The notes: generated from the sequence alone by a model not told the origin. A stretch of DNA of 64,000 nucleotides from Saturnia japonica (GCA_033032175.1 CM065304.1:4836001-4900000); one strand, 5' to 3'; shown: positions 43,530 through 54,545, counted from the first letter of the stretch. Numbers and translations: made by a program.

Positions 43530-44045
43530 CGTTTCGAATATCACTTGGGAATAAGACTGTGATTGTGTGGGATACATCTACAGGACTTAGCTTACGAGGG
43601 AATGACATAGAATATACATGGTTAATGATCTCCGGCCGCCTTAAATGGGTCTGCTGGTGGCGGACTTGGGCGTGTCCGTCACCATGTATTGCAGGCCCGA
43701 GATGGAGGAGGCGCACTGGTGTTCGTTGCGCCCTTCGAGGCTCGTTGGAGGTTCCGATTGCCTCCACCGCGACGGGGCCCCGGGGTAGGGCCACACCTGT
43801 AGGGAGAGCGGATACCGTGCATAAGCAGTTCCCGCTCCACGGACACTAGGTGCGAGAAGGACACCGTGGGGTTTTAGTCGGTAAGAGTCCGACATACCCC
43901 TCCCTTGAGCGGCCCGGCTTGGGAGGCGGATCCAATGCAGGATTTCCCCACGATAAAAAAAAAGTCCTGATTTTCACAACTGTATTCGCCGTCGAATTGG
44001 CCTAGCGGTGTGTCAACCAGACTTGTACTAACTTTTGTATTGAGG
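43530..44045 (-). repeat. Repeat family D copy split by a GC-rich LINE tail
   Basis: 43530-43626 and 43962-44045 are the two halves of family D in reverse orientation. Between them (43627-43961) lies a GC-rich piece with 'ccccggggtagggccacacctgtagggagagcgg', 'cgtggggttttagtcggtaagagtccgacatacccctccc' and an A-run at the end (43952-43960). It looks like a 5'-truncated LINE 3' UTR in + orientation. The overlapping open frames are chance frames in GC-rich DNA. Confidence 0.65.
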
Positions 44046-44089
44046 CATTCACGTCATTTATAACATACCTACATAACCTTACATACTAC

Positions 44090-44480
44090 TAATATAATAA
44101 ATGTGAAAGTAAGTTTGGATGTTTGATACTAAATCACGCAAAAACGGCTGAACGGATTTGAATGAAATTTTGCAGACGGATAGTCTATGACCTGGAATAA
44201 CACATAGGGCACTTTTTATCCCGGTAGAAGTCATTGTTTAAGCAGGTTTACCCTACAAATATAATAAACATAAAGTTTGTATGTTTATTGTTTATATGGT
44301 TGTAAGTTTTATTGGAACGGTAAATGTGTTGGATTCATATTGGCATATAATGACAATATGTACAATACAAACAGTGATAAACCCATGTATGATTTTCTTT
44401 TCGTTTGTCGTGTTCCGAAATCAACCGGTACATATATATATTTTTGTTATTATTTGGTTCACAAACCAGAATTCACACCA
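44090..44480 (+). repeat. Second copy of the ~165-bp-monomer repeat
   Basis: Two monomers (start ~44092 and ~44253) and the same tail start as 841-970 ('cccatgtatgattttcttttcgtttgtcgtgttccg'). Confidence 0.75.
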
Positions 44481-44972
44481 GTAAAAATTACACACATTTC
44501 CGAAAGTAAAAAAAAAAACAAACAATATGGTGTGTGTCTTAAAAAAGTGAACACAGCTTGAACACAGAAGAAAACAATTACATTTACATTACAAAAACAT
44601 GGAGCAATTTATTCTTCAAAACACGACTTAAGCTTAATTTTTAGTGAACGCAAAGAACAAGAAAATATATCAATAAGGTGCCTTATACTGTTATATCCAG
44701 TGAACATTCGTTACAACGGAGAGTGTTGTCCTACATTAGTCCTGCAATGAGGAGTCATGAAAGTTTGACATTTTCATTTCCATCGAAGGTGGATTTCATA
44801 CTTTGCCGGTTTCTCATTTGGCATTCTATATAGTTATTGCATCTAACATAATTATATAATGTCATGGAATACGACAAAAAACCATGTTATAAGTACTGTA
44901 TTGTGCCTATGTGCAAAAATACTACATGGAATGCAAGCTATTAAGTGAGTTTCCTTGTCCTGAGAGGTGAAG

Positions 44973-45668
44973 ACATCATCATCATCATCATTTCAGCCGC
45001 AGGACGTCCGCTGTTGAACATAGGTCTCCTCCATAGTTCTCCAGAGCGACCGATCTTGTGCGGCCTGCACCCAACGGCTCCGAGCAACCTTTATTAGGTC
45101 GTCTTTCCATCTAGTGGAGGGCCGTCCTACGCTGCGCTTTCCGGTGCGTGGTCTCCACTCGAGAACCTTTCTGCCCCAACTGCCGTCAGTTCTCCGAACT
45201 ATGTGCCCCGCCCACTGCCACTTCAACTTGCTAATCCTTTTGGCTATGTCGGTGACCTTAGTTTGTCTACGGATCTCCTCATTTCTGATTCGATCTCGTA
45301 GAGAAACACCAAGCATAGCCCTCTCCATAGCTCGCTAAGCGACCTTGAGCTTTCTTATGAGGCCCACAGTTAGCGACCACGTTTCTGTGCCGTATGTCAT
45401 CACTGGCAACACACACTGGTCAAAGACTTTCGTCTTGAGGCACTGAGGTATTTTGGACGAGAAGACGTCGCGCAGTTTCCCGAACGCTGCCCAGCCGAGT
45501 TGGATTCGTCGACTGACCTCTTTTTCAAAGTTGGACCTACCTAACTGGACTGTTTGTCCTAGGTAGACATATTCGTCAACAACTTCTAGACAAGAGTTCC
45601 CGACTGATACTGGAGTGGGCACCACATGGATATTCGACATGATTTTCGTCTTGTCCATGTTCATTTTA
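44973..45668 (-). mobile_element. RTE-like LINE, 5'-truncated, with 8-bp target duplication
   Basis: AGGTGAAG flanks it at 44965-44972 and 45669-45676. The 3' end is (ATG)n on the coding strand (44973-44993), the short-repeat tail usual for RTE-type elements. Two frames, separated by a single in-frame TAG near 45335, encode the C-terminal third of the reverse transcriptase: MNMDKTKIM, DEYVYLGQTVQLG, CVLPVMTYGTETW, then ERAMLGVSLRDRIRNEEIR, KWQWAGHIVRR and VGRPSTRWKDD. These are the standard closing motifs of RTE/BovB-type RTs. The catalytic FADD region is lost by the truncation. Confidence 0.88.
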
Positions 45669-45676
45669 AGGTGAAG

Positions 45677-46904
45677 TCATAAGAAGAAGAAAAGCGGTGT
45701 AAAATTATTTAAACATAATTTCTCCTACAACAAATTTATTTAGTTGTGTTAATCACTTCGACGTCAGTATTTAAATAGTTTTAAAGCCATTACAATCTAT
45801 TTTGACGTTACACCGTCAAAAAGCACCCAACAACTATGATCGACGCACTTGTTATCCTATATTTTGACGTCACAATCACGGTCAACTAATGGCGTTGCGT
45901 TTAACTATTTTCAAATTCCCGCACAATTTTTATTAATTGATTTCTCAATGAATATTGATTTAAATTGATATTTTCATGATTTAGTAGCGATGAAGGTTGA
46001 TAAATGAAATAAATGAAATTTTAAATGAAAAAAAAAAAACAATTACTGAAAAATCTATTTTTTTTCACTTTTGATTTTTTGCAATTGTTGGTTTTCAATC
46101 ACCCTTCTTCTTACTAACGCGCCATAGTATCCTCTTTATAGAAAACCATTACTGCCAATATAAAGTCCTATCTTAAAACTAATTTGGTATCTCAGCAAGA
46201 TGGTGGCTACCTTGTTAGAACTTTCTAGGGAGTTTTTGTGGCGCTTTAAAATGTAAGCTTACAGTTTATATACAATAAGCAAGCTATATCACGCAAAACG
46301 CCACCAATATTACATAACACAGGGTCAAAAACCTAAGTTAATGAATTAAAAATAAAAACAACTACATGTCACTAATATCTCGCCAAAAACGCCAATAGCT
46401 CATAAATATCAGCCATAAATATCGTTATTTGTAATTAAATAATGAGTTGGTTTTTTATTTAATATTGTATTTTTGTGTTCAAAAGGATTATAATACAAGT
46501 AATGCAACTCAGCGCCCGCGCATACGGAACTATTTACGCTGTGTCAGTGTGTTATAACTTAAATACTTTAAAAAGTTTAAAGAATATTAGAACACAGAGA
46601 GAACCAAATTCGGTTTTTAGCGTTTTTCACCCACTGAACAAGCTTAATCCTTTCCCTTCCACATTCAAATCTCACTCACTCACTCGCGCCCTCTAGCGTG
46701 AGGAAAATTCATTCATCAACGTGATGGTGGTTAAAAATCTACCTAACAACAAATGACCTCGCGAGTGCTCCGGTCAATTCAATGTAGAAGATACAAAATT
46801 AACAATATTAAGTGAAAAAAGTGAGTGCTCATTTAGTGACGGTGCATGAATAAATTCCGTAAATCTAAAATTCATACCAAACACCAATTTATCCTACCTT
46901 AAGC
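45677..46904. other. AT-rich DNA, nothing firm
   Basis: No gene is recognised. At 46608-46640 there is an isolated match ('cggtttttagcgtttttcacccactg') to the tandem unit that starts at 46905. A short inverted block 'tattttgacgt...' recurs at 45798 and 45861. Confidence 0.5.
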
Positions 46905-47790
46905 TGTAACACCCACATCCAGTGTGAATATCCGGGAGAGTGATACTTATCCGTGTCCGGGACGCCAAGACGCATCTGATGGTGTGAACAGGTGGGGATG
47001 GGTTAATAGAAAAAATTTGGAAAATAATGAAAAATAAAAAAATTGGTTTTTAGCATTTTTCACCTACATTCAGTGTGAATATACGGGAGAGTGATACTCC
47101 TCCGCGTCCAGGACGCCATGACGCGTCTCATGGAGATGAAAAATAAAAAATTGTGTTTTTAGCGTTTTTGACCCACTTGCCTTGGGAATATCTGAGATCG
47201 TGGTACTTCTCCGTGTCCGGGACGTCAAAACGCATCTGATGGTGTGACCAGGTGGGGATGGGTTAAAAGAAAAAAAATTTGAAAAATAAAAATTGGGTTT
47301 TTAGCGTTTTTGACCCACTTGCGTTGGGAATATCCGGGATCGTGGTACTTCTTCGTATCCGGGACGCCGAGACGCATCTGATGGTGTAAACAGGTGGGGA
47401 TGGGTTAATAGAAAAAAATAGCAAAATAATGAAAAATAAAAAAATGAGTTTTTAGCGTTTTTGACCCACTTGCCTTGCGAATATCCGGGAGCGTGTTACC
47501 TCTTCGAATCCGGGACGCCAAGACGCATCTGAAAGTGTGAACAGGTGGGGATGGGTTAATAGAAAAAATATGAAAAATAAAAAATTGGGGTTTTAACGTT
47601 TTTGACCCACTTGCCTTGGGAATATCCGGGATCGTGTTACCTCTCCGTGTCCGAGACGCCAAGACGCATCTGATATTGTGAACAGGCGGGGATGGGTTAA
47701 TAGAAATTTTTTGAAAAATAATGAAAAATAAAAAATTCGGTTCTTAGCGTTTTTCACCCACATGCAGTGTGAATATCCGGGAGAGTGATA
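46905..47790. repeat. ~145-bp tandem array, about six copies
   Basis: The unit contains 'gaatatccgggagagtgatacttctccgtgtccgggacgccaagacgcatctgatggtgtgaacaggtggggatgggttaatag', an AAAAATAATGAAAAAT spacer and 'ggtttttagcgtttttgacccacttgc'. The ttttagc word recurs at about 47045, 47152, 47297, 47449, 47588 and 47740. The unit near 47060-47165 is shortened. The long minus-strand frame at 47405-47662 is the translated repeat, not a gene. Confidence 0.9.
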
Positions 47791-47810
47791 CTTTTATACT
47801 TGTGGTTAAG

Positions 47811-47848
47811 AATGAATGAACCACTTATGAATGAATGAATGAATGAAT
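47811..47848. repeat. (TGAA)n microsatellite
   Basis: 'aatgaatgaaccacttatgaatgaatgaatgaatgaatg' next to the end of the 145-bp array. Confidence 0.85.
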
Positions 47849-48114
47849 GTACACCAACCATCTCTTATTATTACAGGCAGAAAACAAAAAGTACGTACGT
47901 ATATATTATTCTCACATATGAAACTTTATAAAAGTTCTAGATTTCACGTTGTCTACAAACAAGCAGCTCTGTTTCCGGGGCCGAAATAAGTTTGAAACCG
48001 TTGGTTTCAATGTCAACAGAGCGGGCTTCGTACATGAAATAAAATATTTTCTTTTTCATTATACATTTTTAAATAAATTCGGGATTATTTGGGTTTCATA
48101 AGTGATTTAGGTTA

Positions 48115-48560
48115 AAAGGAAAGACAAAAATGCTTATTGTGGATTTTTCTTAGAAGATAGTCATATACTTTCGCGGTATATTTGTGGGTCTTTTTAATGT
48201 CTAAAATTATTTAGTACATTAATTTGCTATATCTCTTACGGTTTACTCAGCGTAAGCAATTTCAGCGCCCGAATTGATTTACCATGACCATTTTTTTTAT
48301 TTGTGCGGAACCCTAAATATATTTTTGAAATAAAAGTAGCCTAAGTTGCTACCTAAAAGATCAGCTATCTACCGATGAAAATCCCGTCAAAATCGGTCCA
48401 ACTGATTCAGAGATTACCCGGAACAAACAGACAGAAAGATAGACAAAAACTTTAAAATTGTGCTGTTTTATAGGTGTGTGTTAACTTTCATATGAATTTA
48501 GTAAAAAACTGTTGTTTTGACATTACAAATAGACACTTCAATTTTAATAATTGTATAGAT
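48115..48560 (-). repeat. MITE-like family, reverse copy (left arm)
   Basis: It runs from 'aaagacaaaaatgcttattgtgg' to 'aatagacacttcaattttaataattgtatag', the reverse of 54585-55030. Together they sit symmetrically around segment G and the Jockey insertion. Confidence 0.75.
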
Positions 48561-48629
48561 TAGGAAAATTAAAACACTAACCTAATTAAAATAATAAACA
48601 CCTCTAATTACGATCTGAAACTTGAGTGT

Positions 48630-48715
48630 CAGTGCTAGCATCGTATATTAGCAACCAATTTAAATTAATAAATTGGTACGCTCTAAAAAATTGAATTAAG
48701 TAATTTATGGATTTG
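48630..48715 (+). repeat. Repeat segment G, copy 2, left piece
   Basis: 'ttagcaaccaatttaaattaataaattggtacgctc' matches 30906-30945. The segment continues at 53825 after the Jockey element. Confidence 0.75.
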
Positions 48716-48773
48716 CTGAATTATTCGCAAAGAAATCTTCTCACGCACAAGTAGTGTGCGTGGGGAAACCGCT

Positions 48774-51563
48774 TCAGGGCATAGCCCCCTGTTGGTGACA
48801 GTCTTCGACGCCCGCTACAACGGGCGTGTCTCTGTAATAAGGCCTCGCGTAACTGACGCTGACTGGCGTGGGTGCACGGACGAGTTGGCGCGCATGAGGC
48901 TTCATGATCTTCCTCTTACATCGAGGGTATTGCTGGTCTGGTGGTCTGGTGTGCAGCGGCGCTATGTGCTGGAGGTGTACATGCGCCGATGCATCAGCTT
49001 TCCGAAACATTCGGGTGGCTAGGCTGCTTATAAAATCGTCCAGGTTTTCTATGCACAGATCGCGTTGTATGGTTGAGTTCATCACGTAACGTGGTGCCCC
49101 GACGATCATTCTGAGCGTGTGATTCTGTTGGGTTCGTAATCGGCGCTTCAAGTATTCTGCTGCGCAACCGAACCATGCAGGGGCGGCGTACGTGAGGCGC
49201 GATCTCACGTAGGTTTTGTATAAACCTAGCTTCGTGCGGTGCGGGAGTCTCGAAGTGAACACCGGACACAGCACTCTCCTAGCGAAACCTGCTCTCGCAA
49301 CTACGCTCTCTACATGGGACTTAAAGGTGAGTCCCCGATCAATTTTGACCCCTAGGTAGGTGACCTCGTTCCTCCATGGTAGGGCACTTCCCTGGAGTGT
49401 CAGCGGTGGTATAGTTGTCTTCGAACTTCTTAGTAGGAACGCCTGCATTTTGACAACATTCACGGTCAGCCGCCACTTTGCTAGCCATTCTGGCAAGGCG
49501 CTGAGCGACGGCTGTATCAAAAGTGCGGCTCGTTTCCTATTCATAGAGGTTGCCCAGTAGGCGGTGTCGTCCGCAAAGAGGGCAAGCTCTGCTTTGCCGA
49601 CCACCGGCACATCGTTGGTGTAGAGAGCGTAGAGCAGCGGGGACAGACAACTTCCCTGCGGTACTCCTGCTGGCACCAGGATTTCTCTGGAGAGGTGGGT
49701 TTCAACAGAAACTCGCACCCGGCGGTCTTCTAAGAAGGATTGAACAATGTTAAATAGCTGCTTAGTTATCGTGGTGGCTGTCGATAACTTGTACAGGAGT
49801 CCTTCGTGCCACACCCTGTCGAACGCCTTCTCCATGTCCAAGAACACGGCGGCGACATGCTCTTTTCTATTGTGGGCCGTGACAAGGGTGTTGATTGTTC
49901 TTGCAAGCTGCAGTGTTGTCGAGTGTCCCTCTCTGAACCCGAATTGTTCCGGTCTGAGCGTCACATGTGCCTTCAGTGCGTAAAGAACCAGACGCTCGAA
50001 GACCTTCGACAATGTGTTTAGCAGGGTTATCGGGCGATAACTGTCGGGTCGTCCTGGGTCCTTGCCGGGTTTGGGAATCATGGCCACGTGCCCAATTTTC
50101 CAGTCCTGTGGAAAGTGACCCGAGCGCAGTATACCATTGTAGAGTCGCGTGACCGCCGCGACAGTCTTAAGCGGCAGGTTGCGCAGCATGGTATTTGTGA
50201 TACTATCCGCGCCCGGGGCTTTCTTGGGTTTCAACTTTGCAATTTCGCGCTGCACCATGCGCGGGCTTACAAAGAAGATGTCTTCACCGCTACTGGCTTG
50301 TGCTCTGTACTGTAACAGATGTCGCTCGACATCGCTAATGTGGTTAATATCTGTTGCCGGGTTTAAGACGCACTGCCTCTCTAGGTGCGCCGCAAAAATC
50401 TCCGCGCGATCCTCTGGGAGGAACCTCGGCAAATTATCGTCCCCTATCAGGGGGTGGGCTTTCTTACTCGTGGCGGCTAGGGCTCGACACAATCGGTGTA
50501 TCGAGGGGATGTTGTCCCCTATGCTCAATATGCGGCTATCCCACCGGTCGGCTGCATGGTCATCTAGCAAGACCTTAACGCGCGTTACTAACGAGTTGAG
50601 GCGAGTTTTCAATCTCGGACAACGGGTATTCTGCCATTCTCTTCTCAATGCTCTCTTTTCCCTAATAAGGTCCTCGATCCGTCGGGGCAAGGGCACGGAT
50701 CTGCCTCCCTCCGGAGCGGTGTGGGATGTTCTTGCGAAAGCATCTTGAATTGTGGATGTAATATCTGCTGTCATTGCAATGACATCCTCTCGCGTGGACA
50801 TTGGCAGTGAGTGGGTCGCGCTCCTGAGCACCTCCCCGTACTCGTCCCAGTCGACTATACGTCGTGGCGCGGGAAAGCCGATCCGCGCTGGGGAGCGGTG
50901 GAACTCCAGGAGAACGGGCCTGTGGTCAGACGGCAGGTCGGGTAGAACTGTCTGTGACGGGGGTGTTGTTATACCCCTGGAGAACACAATGTCCAGGACA
51001 TCTTGAGATACCCGGGTATGGTGCGTGGGCTGGTCTGGTCCGGATATCACATAGTCCTTGTCAGTGGAGTGGGCGAATATTCGCCTCCCAAGTGGCGTCG
51101 TCCTGGATGCGTTCCACTGTGTGTTCTTCATATTGAAGTCGCCCGCTAAGACTGTTGGTGTGTCATCGCGCAGTAACAAGTGCTCCAGGTCGCTCTCAAG
51201 CCTTCGATTGTCATGGTTAGGTGGTCTATATATTGTGTAGAGTTTAGTATTGATTCCCGCGATGCTCACCAGAACCCCCAGCGCATAGAGCGACTGGTAC
51301 TCCACGCACGGGATGCCCTGGTGGACGATGCTCTTCCTCACGAATACGGCCAGCCCCCGGTAGGGGTCGCCCGCTTCAGTAACTTCGCACTTTGTGTAAG
51401 TGTGGTATCCCGGGATTTTGTAGTTGTCGTTAGTACGTAGCCAGGTCTCCGACACCAACATAATGTCGAACTGCTGACTGTGCAGGAAGTGCGCTAGGAG
51501 TTTCTTCTTATTGTTTAGTGACTGGGCGTTCCAATGTACCACTCTGAGAGGCGTATCAACCAT
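48774..51563 (-). CDS. Jockey-type ORF2: endonuclease-reverse transcriptase
   Basis: A 929-codon intact frame. An APE-type endonuclease occupies residues ~5-220: N12 (WNAQS), E39 (VSETW), the GDFN motif at 141-144, D191 (DVLDIVF) and SDHRP at 212-216, all expected active-site positions. The reverse transcriptase spans ~450-720: YRPITLLNTLSKVFE (509-523), EQFGFREGHST, FLDMEKAFDRVWH with D576, GVPQGSCLSPLLY (633-645) and ALFADDTAYW with D665/D666. A thumb and C-terminal part (YLGVKIDRGLTFKSH; RLTYAAPAWFG) ends with a basic tail. No RNase H, as usual for the Jockey clade. Its start overlaps the end of ORF1 by ~49 bp in another frame, suggesting re-initiation or frameshift translation. It nicks target DNA and primes reverse transcription there. 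Confidence 0.95.
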   Translation of the reverse strand: MVDTPLRVVHWNAQSLNNKKKLLAHFLHSQQFDIMLVSETWLRTNDNYKIPGYHTYTKCEVTEAGDPYRGLAVFVRKSIVHQGIPCVEYQSLYALGVLVSIAGINTKLYTIYRPPNHDNRRLESDLEHLLLRDDTPTVLAGDFNMKNTQWNASRTTPLGRRIFAHSTDKDYVISGPDQPTHHTRVSQDVLDIVFSRGITTPPSQTVLPDLPSDHRPVLLEFHRSPARIGFPAPRRIVDWDEYGEVLRSATHSLPMSTREDVIAMTADITSTIQDAFARTSHTAPEGGRSVPLPRRIEDLIREKRALRREWQNTRCPRLKTRLNSLVTRVKVLLDDHAADRWDSRILSIGDNIPSIHRLCRALAATSKKAHPLIGDDNLPRFLPEDRAEIFAAHLERQCVLNPATDINHISDVERHLLQYRAQASSGEDIFFVSPRMVQREIAKLKPKKAPGADSITNTMLRNLPLKTVAAVTRLYNGILRSGHFPQDWKIGHVAMIPKPGKDPGRPDSYRPITLLNTLSKVFERLVLYALKAHVTLRPEQFGFREGHSTTLQLARTINTLVTAHNRKEHVAAVFLDMEKAFDRVWHEGLLYKLSTATTITKQLFNIVQSFLEDRRVRVSVETHLSREILVPAGVPQGSCLSPLLYALYTNDVPVVGKAELALFADDTAYWATSMNRKRAALLIQPSLSALPEWLAKWRLTVNVVKMQAFLLRSSKTTIPPLTLQGSALPWRNEVTYLGVKIDRGLTFKSHVESVVARAGFARRVLCPVFTSRLPHRTKLGLYKTYVRSRLTYAAPAWFGCAAEYLKRRLRTQQNHTLRMIVGAPRYVMNSTIQRDLCIENLDDFISSLATRMFRKADASAHVHLQHIAPLHTRPPDQQYPRCKRKIMKPHARQLVRAPTPVSVSYARPYYRDTPVVAGVEDCHQQGAMP

Positions 51564-53675
51564 CTTGGTGGCAAGTGTTCGTCACGCCTCCCAGAGCAGT
51601 TTCCTGGCCCCCCCCCAACTGATAGCACAGCGAGGATTGCCTCCCGGAAGGTCTCGAAGGCCTGCATAGCAACACCGATCGTTGGTGGTTGCTGCGGTTG
51701 TGTCGTTGGTAATTGTACTGGTGGGCGGCTCTCTGTTTGGGCCAGCCCTTCCGGTTTCTTGTTCCTTCTACGGCGTCTGGTTTTGGGCTGGGCCCCGCCT
51801 CCTTGCTTCACCGGATTGTTGGCCGGCGCCATGAGCGACCCTTGGGCCGACTCCTCGACGGTATTCTGGCGCGGTAGCTCCTGCCCTTTTGGTAAAGTCG
51901 TCTTGGCCCCCGTCTTGGCTACTGTGCCGGCGCGTTTGTTGCGTGCCTCCTTTCGCAGCACTGGGCACTGTGTAAAGTTGGCAGGGTGGGGCCCCCCGCA
52001 GTTTGCACATGTCGGAGGCTCTTCACGCGGGCGGTCGCAGTCCCTAGCGAAGTGGGGTCCACCGCATCTCACGCAGGCCTGTTTCCTATGGCATTGCTTC
52101 GAGCTATGCCGAAACTGTTGGCAGTGGTGGCACTGGGCGGGTCCAGTCTTCCCGCGCCAGGCCTCTATCCTGATGCCTCGCATCAGTAGCAGTTCGTCAA
52201 TCTGGTATATAGCTTCAATGGCTTTCTTGTCGCACTTGATAGAAGCAAAGAATACGCTACCGGGGCGACCCCGCGCGCCCGTATATTTTTGACGTATTCT
52301 GCCTCATATCCCTTCTCTACCAGGGCGGCTTTCACATGCTCGACATCCGTGTCAGATGGTAATCCCCTTATAGCGATCTTTAGGCTTATTTCTTGCGGGA
52401 GCGAGTAGGAGAACCAGGAGAGCTGTTCTGTCCTACTCAGGTCCGTGAGGTATCGCTGTACCTCACGGTACTCCTTTTCGTCCTCGGGCACAAATCGGAC
52501 CCCGTCCCCAAGGGGCCTCGCATTCGGTGCTCGCCCCAGTCGGCTGGCTATCTCAGCAAAGTGTGAGTGCCATTGTGGCAATTTCTCCACAACTATTGGT
52601 GGGTATCTTTTATCGCTTTTACTTGCGGTTTCTGTGAGAACACCGGTAGTCTGCTGTGGCTGGCTGGTCTGAGGAGCTTGTGGGTCTTTAACCGGCTGTG
52701 GCTGAGCCGGTGTCTCCACAGGCTTCGGCTTCGGGATAAAGAGTGGACCCGTTTCCTTCGGCTTGCTTGAGTTCAAGTAACGCGACGCAATCGCCGCGTA
52801 TTTGGCGGGTGCCGGTTTTGCTATGGCCTGTGTCAGCGTCGACGGCTGTGCAGGTTGATTTTTCCTGACCACCGGGATCGGTGGCGTGGTTTGCCTCTTT
52901 TCGGCGGCTGCAAAGCGTGGCATGGGGCTGGCTTTGATGCCTTCTGCCCCAGTTCTCTTTTCCCTTTGCGGTAGGGGTTGCGGCTGCTCGTTACTTTTCC
53001 CTCCGCGGCACTGCGGCTTGGGGGGGGCATCTTTGTGGGCGATACAGTACAGGTGAAAGAGCGGGAGCGGCGCTTAGCACCTCTACCCTCCTCCATATCG
53101 TCATCCTCGCGTTTGCGTCGGGCGGCACGCGCGATTGGGCTTCTGATAACCATTTTGGGTGTGATCTCCGGTACCGCAAGCACTCCGGCGGCCGCAAAAT
53201 CCAGTGCTGCGAGATCATCTTGTGATAATAGGGTATTCTTCATTTCAGCTTCTTGTACCCTAAGGTACAGAGCCATCCACCTTAAAATTCCTTCGGATAG
53301 GATACCGGTTCCTATCAAGCTGGCCAGGGTGACAATATCGCGCTCGTGCTCTTCACACGCCATGGTGGGGGTAGGTGACGTCACTCGTGGCGCGGGCAGT
53401 CGCGTGATTGGTCCCGAAGGAGTTTCTCGAACTGTCCGTGGCGCTGTCGTCGCTGTACGCGGCAATGTGCAACTCGGCGTTCTGATTGGCTGATACGTTT
53501 CGTCCATTGAGCGGTCCTTGTTCAAGTTGCGAGGCATAGTCTCGGCGTCCGGGTAATTCTGCTGGGTTCGTTGGTTTTCTGGTTGTTGGTGGCCCTGAAA
53601 AGGGCCTTTGGATGCTGTGAGGCCCTTAGAAGGGCCTTTAGACTCCCTGCCGTTGGACATAATTCCCAGCGGCAA
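51515..53675 (-). pseudogene. Jockey-type ORF1 (gag-like), two frameshifts
   Basis: Three consecutive frames read as one ORF1. 52925-53675 is a basic, proline-rich N-terminal part (ATG at 53675; a second in-frame ATG follows five codons later). 52275-52923 holds a proline/glutamine-rich linker, then ISLKIAIRGLPSDTDVEHVK, the start of the PRE_C2HC domain typical of Jockey gag proteins. 51515-52290 finishes that domain and carries three zinc knuckles: CHHCQQFRHSSKQC, CVRCGGPHFARDC and CANCGGPHPANFTQC. It ends in a basic RRRRRNKK patch and a tail overlapping ORF2. The breaks are single-base-type indels near 52930-52960 and ~52270-52285 (in a run of cgcgcgggg). In a working element this protein binds the RNA. 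Confidence 0.9.
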
Positions 53676-53824
53676 GAAGGGAAATCACTTTATAGACGGT
53701 GCGGGTGTGAGCCTTAGGGATGCTCAGTGGTTTACAATACCACGATGCAGAATCACATTCTACCTCGTGAATCGCGAACTGGGTGCTCCGTACACGTCCG
53801 GACCGGGCACTCCCTGAATTATTC

Positions 53825-54209
53825 AAATGTAGACAGTTGTAGTAGTAGCTTTTAAATAACACAACATTACCTAGTTCCATTTTTAATAAGCGCCATCTCC
53901 TGAGGACTGTCGTAACTTTTGATAATCAATAAATTCAGTATGTAGAAAAAGATAAGATTTAAAAAAAAATTACGTGTAACCTTTACGCGCGTTTGATTTA
54001 AAACTTTATTGACCTTGTAAAATATATTCTGACCTAGTAATAGAAAACGCAAAAATAAAAAATATTTTCTAAGACAGATCCACTAGAATATAATTCACAC
54101 CGGATACACACCGATTGATAAAATAAGTCGTTTTAAATTTAAAAAGTTTTGTATGAAGCCAACCATTGTATGTATTTTATCAGTTATATAAATCGTTATT
54201 TTCCGTCCC
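53825..54209 (+). repeat. Repeat segment G, copy 2, right piece
   Basis: It contains 'ccatttttaataagcgccatct', 'cttgtaaaatatattctgacc' and 'accggatacacaccgattgataaaataagtcgtttta', as in 31029-31285. Relative to that copy it has an extra ~90 bp near 53910-54000. Confidence 0.75.
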
Positions 54210-54545
54210 TTAACTATCTGACGGAGGATGAGCTTCTCCATCGTTAGTATTGCTCATTGTCAACGTTTATAACTTTGGGCGTCGGTGGGTAGTTGGATAG
54301 AACAAACTCGTATCACGGATTAGATATTACTAGACAGTATGTAGGTAGGCACGTATCATTAATAATAGAGTACGTCTCTCAGAACGCGCGATAGTTTTAA
54401 TGACGTCCGCACGCGCCGCCCGCTAACAAGAAAGTGAATCGTCTACATACTGCCGACTCGGTGGCGCCTGCGTCACTAACTCCATCGAGCGCCGCCTAGT
54501 GGCGCTGGTGTTCCGAATCGGACTCGGTGTCGACATATCTATATC
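54210..54545. other. GC-rich insertion in segment G, unidentified
   Basis: About 335 bp absent from the sister copy at 31280-31300, flanked by CTTAACT on both sides. It contains 'gacgtccgcacgcgccgcccgctaac' and 'gtggcgcctgcgtcac...gcgccgcctagtggcgctgg'. No frame, no poly-A, no clear terminal repeats. A small transposon or a captured genomic piece are both possible. Confidence 0.55.

Larger units (their letters stand above)
48727..53813 (-). mobile_element. Full-length Jockey-clade LINE, 5,087 bp
   Basis: CTGAATTATTC flanks it at 48716-48726 and 53814-53824 (11-bp target duplication). On the coding strand it has a GC-rich 5' UTR with a 'ggcccttagaagggcc' palindrome (~53620-53640), ORF1 (gag-like) from ~53675, ORF2 from 51563, and a 3' end '...gcacactacttgtgcgtgagaagatttctttgcg' without a poly-A tail. 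GC content is far above that of the surroundings. ORF2 is fully open while ORF1 has two frameshifts. The element is inserted in repeat segment G. Confidence 0.93.

Noticed and set aside
43504..43895. Several overlapping 60-110 codon frames
   Set aside because: They lie in a GC-rich LINE 3' UTR fragment where stop codons are rare; no domain is visible.
47405..47662. 85-codon frame with an internal protein repeat
   Set aside because: It is a translation of the 145-bp tandem units.
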